Of a DNA stretch of 64,000 bases, positions 47,250 through 54,161 are shown piece after piece. The position numbers were made by a program, and so were the translations under genes. The DNA comes from QHXN01 sp032162705 (GTDB taxonomy: Bacteria; Acidobacteriota; Blastocatellia; Pyrinomonadales; Pyrinomonadaceae), in NCBI GenBank assembly GCA_032162705.1, contig JAVRON010000131.1:10134-74133 (forward strand), in the 5' to 3' direction. Below the pieces are notes generated by a model. It was not told where the DNA came from. It saw only the letters and a program-made list of their open reading frames with translations, and made no database searches. Positions within the stretch are counted from its first letter, which is position 1, and each line of letters opens with the position of its first letter.

Positions 47250-48227
47250 CAAGCCGCTTGGTCGAAGCAGAAGACGGGGACGTTCGCCTGGCTGCACGCG
47301 GTCTACTTCTTGGACGAGCGGAGGGGTTGGGCCGTGGGAGGGAAGGGCGCGCTGCTCTCGACCGCGGACGGCGGTATGACCTGGGAGGTACGGCGGCGAC
47401 CGACGGAAGACGCGCTCGAAGACATCTTCTTTACTGACGAGATGACGGGCTGGATCGTCTGCGAGCGCAGCATGTTCATGCCGATGGCGAAAGACGAGTC
47501 GGTCTCTTACCTTCTGAAGACACGGGACGGCGGCGGCAGTTGGTCGCGCGTCGAAGTGACGCGTGGCGCGGACGTTGACTTGAAGCTCGGACGCGTGCGC
47601 TTCGCAGACCGCGAGCGCGGCTGGGTCTTCGGCGAGATGGGCGCGCTCTTTGCCACCACCGACGGCGGCGGCAGTTGGACGCGGCAGAGTGTGCCGACGC
47701 GCCATCGCCTGCTCGGCGCATCGTTTCTCGATGCAAGTCGGGGCTGGCTTGTCGGCGCAGGCTCGACGCTGCTCGAAACCACAGACGGTGGCGCGACGTG
47801 GCGCGAGGGCCGGGTCGAACTCGCCGCAGTGTCGCTTCCGCCCAACATGTCGCCGCCGCCCCGTGCTCCGACAGCGCAGACTCCGGGGTCTTCAATGCGG
47901 CTCAACGCCGTGTCGTTCGCAGACACGCGGCGCGGGTGGGCGGTCGGCGCGGGCGGCGCTGTGCTTGCGACCACGGACGGCGGGCGCACTTGGCGGGCAC
48001 AGCAGTCGGGCACGGAGTCAGACCTCTTCGACGTGAAGTTCTTCGACGAGCGAGAGGGCTGGGCCGTGGGCGGCGACGGCACGGCGATTCATACCACGGA
48101 CGGCGGCGCGACGTGGCGCGCGGAGCCGACGGGCACGCCGCACACGCTCGAATGCCTCTTCTTCAAGGGGCGCACGCGCGGCTGGGCGGTCGGCTTCGGC
48201 GGCACGGTCGTCACATTCAAGGGATGA
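47136..48227 (+). CDS. Secreted YCF48/BNR-like beta-propeller protein
   Basis: The protein has about 363 residues. A signal peptide ends near AQAAWSK. The mature part consists of repeating ~45-residue blades of the type RGWAVGGKGALLSTADGGMTW, GWVFGEMGALFATTDGGGSW and GWAVGGDGTAIHTTDGGATW, as in YCF48/photosystem-II-stability and BNR-like propellers. YCF48-like genes recur in exosortase EPS blocks, but their role there is unknown; binding of a polymer or protein partner is likely. An ATG at 47106, placed in the heptad array, is an alternative start. The hydrophobic core of the signal peptide is encoded by heptad repeats. Confidence 0.82.
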   Translation: MKAFKPETSNLTLRAAVVRPTLLSAFLLLIAHCSLLTAQAAWSKQKTGTFAWLHAVYFLDERRGWAVGGKGALLSTADGGMTWEVRRRPTEDALEDIFFTDEMTGWIVCERSMFMPMAKDESVSYLLKTRDGGGSWSRVEVTRGADVDLKLGRVRFADRERGWVFGEMGALFATTDGGGSWTRQSVPTRHRLLGASFLDASRGWLVGAGSTLLETTDGGATWREGRVELAAVSLPPNMSPPPRAPTAQTPGSSMRLNAVSFADTRRGWAVGAGGAVLATTDGGRTWRAQQSGTESDLFDVKFFDEREGWAVGGDGTAIHTTDGGATWRAEPTGTPHTLECLFFKGRTRGWAVGFGGTVVTFKG

Positions 48228-48271
48228 GGGCGGAGGGATTCGGAAGGGATGAGGGCGGAGGGATGAGGGAT
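48224..48271 (+). repeat. Heptad-type word array between YCF48-like and TPR genes
   Basis: The words GGGATGA, GGGCGGA and GGGATTC recur (GGGATGAGGGCGGAGGGAT twice), ending GGGATGAGGGATGAATAAG, where the next ATG lies. It is one-armed, with no complementary arm seen. Confidence 0.65.
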
Positions 48272-50012
48272 GAATAAGTTTTTGAAACGGATGTCGGCGG
48301 TGGTTGTTCTTCTGGCTTGCGCTTCTGTTCCTTGCGCGTGGGCGCAGCAGGGCCCGGACGTGAAGAACACTGAGTCCGTGCGCGAGCGGCGCGTGAGTCC
48401 GGCGGAAGCGCAGAAAGGCTCGTCGGAGTCAAAGCCCGAGTCGAAGCCGGAGCCTAAGCTCAAGGGCGAGTTGAATGCTAAGGGCGAACCGCAGGGCAGA
48501 GGGGAGTTGACGACGCCGGTCAAGTCGTCCGCTCAGGTCAAGTCGTCCGCTCAGACTCCGACGCATGACGACGCCTCGATAAAGGATAAGGCGCTGCCGG
48601 TAGTGCCTGCGGGAGATGTCGAGGCGGCGACGCGCGTTGAGTCAGGCGCGAATGAGTCGGGCACGGAAATCGAAGCGTTGCGCGCACAGGCGGATTCGGC
48701 GTCGAACCCTGCGGAGCGCGGGCGCTTGCGTCAGGCTTTGGCCGAGCGTCTGGCGCAAACGGGTCGCCGCGCGGAGGCTGTCGAGCTTCTTCGCTCGATG
48801 CTCGTGGAAGAGAGATTCGACCCGCCCTTCTTCTACAACACGGGGAACGCACTGGCGCGGCTCGGCGCATCGGACGCGGCAGCCGACGCGTACCGCAAGG
48901 CCGTCGCGCAGCGGCACGGCAACTACGCGCGCGCGCAACACAACCTCGGTGTCGTGCTCACGCGTCTGGGTCGCTGGGAGGAGGCGCAGGAGGCGCTCAC
49001 CACAGCGCTCAAACTTGAGAACTACACTTACGCGGAGGCGAGTTATAGTTTGGGTCGCCTGCATGCGCTGCGCGGCGAGACGGGCCTCGCCGTCGCCGAG
49101 TGGACGCGCACGCTCAGGCTCAAGCCTGACCACACGGACGCCGCCGTCGCCCTCGCACGCGCCCTCGCCGAAGGCGGCGATTTGGAGCAGGCGCTCGCCG
49201 TCCTTGACGCTTTTGGCAAGCGCGCCGGTCTGCGCGGTGCGACGTTGCCGCGCGAGGTCACGGTCGCGCGCGGCGAGATCGTTGCCGCCTCGAACCTGGC
49301 CGCATCGAGGCGCGAGCACGGTGACGGACTGGACGAGTCGGACTTTACGCTTACCTCGGTCGTGGAGAGGCGCGCGGGCGCTGAGCGCGTCACGTCGAAG
49401 TCTTCAACTGCTTCAACGTCGCTGCCCGATTCGACCGCTGTCTTGCGTGGGGCGCGTGTGCCGCATGGAACGCTCGCGCCTCCCGAAGTCGGCAAGCAGG
49501 CTTACACGCTCCTTCTCAGCGCGCGTGCCGCGCGAGCGGACGAACGCGGCGCGGAGGCCATCGCGCTCTACCGCCGCGCCATCGACGCCAACGGTGGATA
49601 CCTCGCCGTCGCCAACATCGAACTCGGGCTTGCGCTCGTCTCGATGCGCCGCAACGAAGAGGCCGCTGCCAGCATGCTCGCCGTCGTGCGGAAGGACGGC
49701 GCGCGCTACCCTCTGGTCTTCTATCACCTGGGCCGGCTCTACGAACATTTGGGTCGGCTGGGCGAGGCCGGCGAGTCGTTTGCGCGCGCCGCCGAACTGA
49801 TGGGCGAAGAGAGTCCGCAGTTCTTCGTAGACCTGAGCCGCGTGCGCGAGCGCGAGGGGCTGAGCGTCGATGCTCTGTCGGCCGCAGAGCAGTATGTCCG
49901 CGTGATGGGCCGTTCGGGTGACGTGCCCGAGTGGGCGCTCGCGCGCGTCGAAAGCCTTCGGAAGAAGGCGAGTCAGGACGCGGCGGCGCAACCCTCTCCA
50001 GCGAAACATTGA
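48270..50012 (+). CDS. Secreted TPR protein at the end of the EPS export block
   Basis: The protein has 580 residues. A signal peptide (AVVVLLACASVPCAWA, cut near 25) is followed by a disordered tract with small duplications (ESKPESKPEP, VKSSAQVKSSAQ). TPR-like helical pairs come next: FFYNTGNALARLGASDAAAD near 190, YARAQHNLGVVLTRLGRWEE near 223 and FYHLGRLYEHLGRLGEAGES near 487. It is periplasmic. No enzymatic motif was seen, so it should be a scaffold protein. The start lies at the end of a heptad-type array. A strong hairpin terminator at 50055-50084 follows, so this gene probably ends the export operon. Confidence 0.8.
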   Translation: MNKFLKRMSAVVVLLACASVPCAWAQQGPDVKNTESVRERRVSPAEAQKGSSESKPESKPEPKLKGELNAKGEPQGRGELTTPVKSSAQVKSSAQTPTHDDASIKDKALPVVPAGDVEAATRVESGANESGTEIEALRAQADSASNPAERGRLRQALAERLAQTGRRAEAVELLRSMLVEERFDPPFFYNTGNALARLGASDAAADAYRKAVAQRHGNYARAQHNLGVVLTRLGRWEEAQEALTTALKLENYTYAEASYSLGRLHALRGETGLAVAEWTRTLRLKPDHTDAAVALARALAEGGDLEQALAVLDAFGKRAGLRGATLPREVTVARGEIVAASNLAASRREHGDGLDESDFTLTSVVERRAGAERVTSKSSTASTSLPDSTAVLRGARVPHGTLAPPEVGKQAYTLLLSARAARADERGAEAIALYRRAIDANGGYLAVANIELGLALVSMRRNEEAAASMLAVVRKDGARYPLVFYHLGRLYEHLGRLGEAGESFARAAELMGEESPQFFVDLSRVREREGLSVDALSAAEQYVRVMGRSGDVPEWALARVESLRKKASQDAAAQPSPAKH

Positions 50013-50054
50013 GGCCGCCTTCCGCGGCGGCACTACATCGGCAAGAAGAAAAAA

Positions 50055-50084
50055 GGGCGCGGGGTGATTAAGAACTCCGCGCCC
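50055..50084 (+). terminator. Rho-independent-type terminator of the EPS export block
   Basis: GGGCGCGGGGT pairs with ACTCCGCGCCC around an 8-base loop (11 pairs, one wobble). It is followed by TAATTGTTT and preceded by an A-rich run, so it may work in both directions. Confidence 0.75.
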
Positions 50085-50094
50085 TAATTGTTTA

Positions 50095-50278
50095 GTTCGC
50101 CGAGTCCTATAGCAATTTTCACTTGAGTGTAGAGTAAGTGGTGATTCACCGCAGAGGCGCTGAGGACGCGGAGGAGGCGCAGAGACTTGCACTTGCCTTC
50201 CTCCGCGTCCTCAGCGCCTCTGCGGTGAACTGTGCTTACATTACACTCAAGTGAAAAGTGATATGGTTCGCCGAGTCC
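50095..50278. mobile_element. MITE-like element with inverted ends flanked by a 13-bp direct repeat
   Basis: The sequence GTTCGCCGAGTCC occurs at 50095-50107 and again at 50266-50278, bracketing the element. The element's ends are inverted (CTATAGCAATTTTCACTTGA on the left; the reverse complement of TTACACTCAAGTGAAAAGTG on the right). A core hairpin runs CACCGCAGAGGCGCTGAGGA to TCCTCAGCGCCTCTGCGGTG. There is no coding capacity; it must have been moved in trans, if mobile. Confidence 0.72.
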
Positions 50279-50646
50279 GAAGTAAAGAGGAGCGCTGAAT
50301 TGATGACAGCCTGCTTCTCTCCAATCTGCAATCCTCATCTCGCACGTCATCCGGCAATCCGGTAAAAATCCCTATCGCAACAAACTCACATGTGAATCGC
50401 AACAAATCCGACATCAGACACACGCGCACGCCTCGGCTCAAGCCTCCCCGTTTTGACCTTAAATTACTGAAAACAGATGCCGGACTGTTCTTTTAAGTCC
50501 TGCGAGCGAGTCCGTCACGCCTCAAGAATTCCTCAAGGCGGCTTCCGTATCATTCAAACATCGCGAGGATCGAAGTGCCCGGCACCACGGAACCGACGCA
50601 GGGTGTCGAAACTGAAACCGCCAGACTTAAGAGGAGAAGGGAAGAA
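50279..50646 (+). other. Non-coding leader before the sialidase-like gene
   Basis: 368 bases, no gene seen. It holds a short GGACT...AGTCC stem near 50480 and ends in AAGAGGAGAAGGGAAGAA, a good ribosome-binding region for the ATG at 50647. Promoter boxes are not convincing. Confidence 0.45.
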
Positions 50647-52590
50647 ATGAGATTCAAAAACGCCGAGGGCGCTGCCAAGTCCACGGGATTTAAAGGTGTG
50701 GGAACCGGAAATAAATTTTCAAACACAAAAGTTAACATCTCTCTAATCTTCTTCGCCTGTATGGCTCTGGCCGCCGTGCTGCTGACGGCGACTTTGCCTT
50801 TGACGACCGCATCGGCGGCGAGCGCCGCTTCAGGCTCGCTCGACCCGCGCGGCCTGTTGGGTCTGTCGAGAAGCTGGAACGGGACTCCGGGGACGAACGT
50901 CAACCCGCTGGCCGACGAGCCTTCGTGTCAGGAGGGCACGACCTGCGACACCTTCAAGCTGACTTTGACGGGCACGCCCGCCGACTGGGCCGGTAAGGTC
51001 GCGCACGTCCGCATCACCTGGACGAGCGCAACGTTTGACTACGCGCTCTCAATTCACAAGGGGACGAACGCAGGCCCCGTCGTCGCCAGTTCCGACAACC
51101 CCATCGACGGGCCGCGCAACTGGGAGGCCGCCGACATCGACCCGAGCGTGGCGGGCACGGGCGACTTCTCAATCCACGTCATCTACTTTACGACCTCGAC
51201 GGCAGACCCCTACAAGGGAATCGCGAGCTTGGGGCCGAAGGTTGTAACGGCCGCTGCTCCGGCTCCGCCCGTCTCAAGCGAGCCTGCCGCGGGCTACAGC
51301 GTCTACACGCCGCCCACGGGCTTCCAGCAGTTCGACGCGGGCGAGCCTTCCATCGGCGTGAACTGGAAGACGGGCAGCGTCTTCTACCAGTCGAGCCTCC
51401 AGACGATGCGCGTCAAGTTCGACTCGTCCTCGCCCGCACGCGCCACCTGGGAGGACGTGAGCGCGCTGACGACTTCGCTCGTCAGCCTCGACCCGATTCT
51501 CTACACCGACAGCCAGACGGGTCGTGTCTTCTCTTCGCAACTCGCGGGCGTGACCAGCCTGACGGCCTACTCGGACGACGACGGGCAGACTTGGACGCCG
51601 AGCCAGGGCGCGGGCATCCCGGCCTCGGTTGACCACCAGACGCTCGGCGGCGGCCCCTTCGCCGCGCCGCTCACGCGCGACGGGAGCCTGCCCGTCTACA
51701 CGCACGCGGTCTACTACTGTTCGCAGGATGTGGGCTACGACGCTTCGTGCGCGGTCTCGCTCGACGGCGGACAGACCTTCGGCCCCGCAGTTCGCATCTA
51801 CACCGAACTCGACTGCGAGGCGGGTCTCCACGGTCACGTCAAGGTCGCGCCCGACGGGACGGCCTACGTGCCGACGAAGGCTTGCGGCGGCCAGCAGGCG
51901 GCCATCGTCTCTGAGAACAACGGCCTGACGTGGAGCATACGCAAAGTGCCGGGCACGAGCGCGGGCGGCACAGACCCTTCGGTCGGCATCGGCGCTGACG
52001 GCACGGTCTACTTCGCATACTCGAACGGCGACGGCCACGCGCACAACGTCGTCTCGCACGACCACGGCAAGACCTGGACGAATGACCGAGACCTCGGCTA
52101 CTACCAGAACATCGCAAGCAGCGTCTTCCCGTCGGCTGTTGCGGGCGACTCGAATCGCGCCTCTGTCTTCTTCCTCGGCTCGACCACGGCGGGCACGGGT
52201 TCGACGGGCGGCGACCCCGCAGGCTACACGGGTACATGGTATCCATACATCGCGACGACCTACGACGGCGGCAACAGTTGGACGACCGTCAACGTCACGC
52301 CCGCCGATCCCATCCAGCGCGGCCCGGTCTGTCTACAGGGAACACTCGGCTGCACGGGCAACACGCGCAACCTGCTCGACTTCAACGACCTGACCGTGGA
52401 CAAGACGGGGCGCACGCTCGCGGGTCTCTCAGACGGCTGCGTCACGGCTGCGTGCAAGCAGGGCGTTGACCGCAACGGCGACGGCAAGCTCGACGGCAAC
52501 GACAACGACGGCGGAGCCATTGCGACCATCATTCGCCAGTCGAGCGGCAAGGGCCTCTTCGCACAGTACGACTCGCAGCTCGCGCCGTAA
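50647..52590 (+). CDS. Secreted BNR/sialidase-fold protein
   Basis: The protein has 647 residues. An N-terminal hydrophobic export signal (FFACMALAAVLLTATLPL) is followed by a beta-sandwich domain (~45-190). A six-bladed-propeller-type region then shows Asp-box (BNR) motifs: SDDDGQTW, SLDGGQTF, SENNGLTW, SHDHGKTW and TYDGGNSW. Asp boxes are structural; sialidase catalytic residues were not identified, so a hydrolase activity is not assured. The end carries an Asp-rich NGDGKLDGNDND stretch, probably calcium-binding. The ATG at 50647 is preferred because AGGAG and GGGA precede it. It lies outside the main EPS operon, behind a terminator and a MITE-like element. Confidence 0.8.
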   Translation: MRFKNAEGAAKSTGFKGVGTGNKFSNTKVNISLIFFACMALAAVLLTATLPLTTASAASAASGSLDPRGLLGLSRSWNGTPGTNVNPLADEPSCQEGTTCDTFKLTLTGTPADWAGKVAHVRITWTSATFDYALSIHKGTNAGPVVASSDNPIDGPRNWEAADIDPSVAGTGDFSIHVIYFTTSTADPYKGIASLGPKVVTAAAPAPPVSSEPAAGYSVYTPPTGFQQFDAGEPSIGVNWKTGSVFYQSSLQTMRVKFDSSSPARATWEDVSALTTSLVSLDPILYTDSQTGRVFSSQLAGVTSLTAYSDDDGQTWTPSQGAGIPASVDHQTLGGGPFAAPLTRDGSLPVYTHAVYYCSQDVGYDASCAVSLDGGQTFGPAVRIYTELDCEAGLHGHVKVAPDGTAYVPTKACGGQQAAIVSENNGLTWSIRKVPGTSAGGTDPSVGIGADGTVYFAYSNGDGHAHNVVSHDHGKTWTNDRDLGYYQNIASSVFPSAVAGDSNRASVFFLGSTTAGTGSTGGDPAGYTGTWYPYIATTYDGGNSWTTVNVTPADPIQRGPVCLQGTLGCTGNTRNLLDFNDLTVDKTGRTLAGLSDGCVTAACKQGVDRNGDGKLDGNDNDGGAIATIIRQSSGKGLFAQYDSQLAP

Positions 52591-52738
52591 GCGGAGTGAT
52601 GAAATCAACTGAACGGACGGGCGGCGCGGCAGAGACGAATTTTTGCCGCGCCGCCTTTTGCCTGTACGCGGCCTGTGGCGTTAGCATGTGCGCGCACGAC
52701 CCAACGTCAAGCGTTACCGTGAAAGACGGAGACATCCG

Positions 52739-53434
52739 ATGCGCCCGAAGCTTCTGGCCCTTCTGCTCAGTCCCTTGCTCATAACGACTCTCGCCTGCGG
52801 CCCGAAGAGCAATGGGACGAACACGCAGGCGGCGGAGACGCCCACCCCGCAGGCATCCTCGACACCGCCGCCGCAGAGCGCCACCTGCCGCCTGCTCTCC
52901 GGCGCGGACATTCAAGAGGTGCAGGGCGAAGCACCGCAGGACGCACAGGGGAGCGAACATCTGGCGGGCGGACTCTCCATGTCGCAGTGCTTCTTCCGTC
53001 TGCCGACCTTCAGCAAGTCAGTCAACCTCGAAGTCATACGCCCCGCGCCCGACTCTTCCGCCGCCGCCCTCAAGGATTTCTGGCGGCAGAGGTTCGCACG
53101 CGATTCAATCGAAGGGCGCGAGCACGAGCGGGAACGAAAAGAGGAGCGCGAGCGCGAACATGAACGCGAGCTGAAGCGCGAGAAGGAGACGGGGCAGACA
53201 AGAGAAGGCGGCCATCCGAAAGAACGCGAAGAGGGCGGGGAAGAGGAGTCGAAACCGCAGCGCGTCGCGGGACTCGGCGACGAGGCATACTGGTCTGGGA
53301 ATCAGATTACGTCCGCGCTCTCCGTGCTCAGGAAGGACACGGTCATACGCATCAGCGTCGGCGGCCCGGAAGACGAGGTCGCGAAGATAAAGAAGGCAAA
53401 GGCGCTCGCACAGAAAGTCCTCAAAGGGCTTTAG
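52739..53434 (+). CDS. Putative lipoprotein with a charged Glu/Arg helix
   Basis: The protein has 231 residues. The signal ends LLITTLACGPKS with a lipobox Cys. The mature part has a Thr/Pro/Gln linker and a folded segment (CRLLSGADIQEVQGEAPQDA, then MSQCFFRLPTF). A long charged helix follows (EREHERERKEEREREHEREL, ~137-190) and then a C-terminal segment with DTVIRISVGG. It resembles, in general shape, lipoproteins of unknown function in this group; no family was recognised. GGAGACATCCG precedes the ATG at 52739. The charged region is repetitive at the DNA level. Confidence 0.7.
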   Translation: MRPKLLALLLSPLLITTLACGPKSNGTNTQAAETPTPQASSTPPPQSATCRLLSGADIQEVQGEAPQDAQGSEHLAGGLSMSQCFFRLPTFSKSVNLEVIRPAPDSSAAALKDFWRQRFARDSIEGREHERERKEEREREHERELKREKETGQTREGGHPKEREEGGEEESKPQRVAGLGDEAYWSGNQITSALSVLRKDTVIRISVGGPEDEVAKIKKAKALAQKVLKGL

Positions 53435-53594
53435 AGCACCTTTTACTTGAATGTGATGTGAGTAGACTTCACCGCAGAGGCGCGGAGGACCCTGAGGTGG
53501 CGCTGAGGGATGCCACTCTCTGCGAGTCTCCGCGTCCTCCGCGCCTCTGCGGTGAAGCACCCCTTCCTCTACACTCAAGTGAAAATTGCTATAG
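53433..53594. mobile_element. MITE-like palindromic element, copy between lipoprotein and terminator
   Basis: The left end is CTTTTACTTGAATGTGA and the right end CTACACTCAAGTGAAAATTG followed by CTATAG, matching the inverted ends of the copy at 50108. The core hairpin runs TTCACCGCAGAGGCGCGGAG to CTCCGCGCCTCTGCGGTGAA. The lipoprotein's stop codon falls at its left border. Confidence 0.7.
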
Positions 53595-53625
53595 AGCGCG
53601 GCGCTGTTTCTTACCGGGGCGCCAA

Positions 53626-53669
53626 AAAAACTCGGAGGCACGACAGCGCTGTCGTGCCTCCGAGTTTTT
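53626..53669. terminator. Perfect bidirectional terminator between convergent genes
   Basis: AAAAACTCGGAGGCACGACA and TGTCGTGCCTCCGAGTTTTT are exact inverted repeats joined at GCGC (centre 53647/53648), giving a stem of about 20 pairs with A- and T-tracts at the two ends. It serves the plus-strand lipoprotein gene and the minus-strand gene at 53711. Confidence 0.85.
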
Positions 53670-53710
53670 AAACTGCTGGTCGCGAAGCGTCAGTCCGCGC
53701 CGCGCCGGTT

Positions 53711-54076
53711 CTACTCCACCTCTGTGAGCTTGTCCGCGTGCAGCGTGTCGCCTTCGACGGTGCCCTCGACCGAGACCTTCAAGCCCTTCTTCGTCTTCGT
53801 GGTGTGCATCAGTTGAGACATGAGCTTGTTGCCCTCCGCGTCGAGCTTGTAGGACTTCTCGCCCGAGACGACGACGAAGCCGCTCTTCTCGCAACGCGCC
53901 ATCAGCGCGCAGTGGGTCGAGTGCGCTTTGGCGTCCGCCTCAGAGGCGTGCTCGCCCGCGCACATGTTGTCGATCACGTAGCCCGTCAACTTCACGGTCT
54001 TCTTCTCGCCCTGCGCGTATGCGAAGACGGCGGACAGCGCGATGGCGACCGCGACGAGGGAAATTTTGCGAAACAT
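53711..54076 (-). CDS. Small secreted protein of unknown function
   Basis: The protein has 121 residues. A signal peptide (ISLVAVAIALSAVFAYA, cut near 21) is followed by a compact domain: VKLTGYVIDNMCAGEH, then AHSTHCALMARCEKSGFVVV and a C-terminal strand VSVEGTVEGDTLHADKL. Three Cys and several His might bind a metal, but this is not established. The last part looks like a small beta-barrel (OB-like) fold. AAGGAG precedes the ATG in the minus orientation, within the last unit of a 17-bp tandem array. It ends just before a shared bidirectional terminator. Confidence 0.75.
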   Translation of the reverse strand: MFRKISLVAVAIALSAVFAYAQGEKKTVKLTGYVIDNMCAGEHASEADAKAHSTHCALMARCEKSGFVVVSGEKSYKLDAEGNKLMSQLMHTTKTKKGLKVSVEGTVEGDTLHADKLTEVE

Positions 54077-54086
54077 TTTCGGTGTG

Positions 54087-54155
54087 CTCCTTTGTTTATG
54101 AGTAACGGTTAATTTTTGAGTGGCAGTTGTTTTTGAGTGGCGTTTGTTTTTGAGT
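54087..54155 (-). repeat. 17-18-bp tandem repeat, four units, last unit supplies the ribosome-binding site
   Basis: Reading the minus strand, the units are ACTCAAAAACAAACGCC, ACTCAAAAACAACTGCC, ACTCAAAAATTAACCGTT and ACTCATAAACAAAGGAG. The AAGGAG of the last unit serves the gene starting at 54076. Confidence 0.75.
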
Positions 54156-54161
54156 ATGGGG

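Noticed and set aside
52739..53434. Charged EREREHERE protein as a non-coding repeat
   Set aside because: A lipobox signal, a ribosome-binding site and normal-looking flanking domains support a real lipoprotein despite the low-complexity helix.
50095..53594. Insertion sequence with transposase
   Set aside because: The elements at 50108 and 53433 are only ~160 bases with no coding capacity; no transposase gene is seen in the window.
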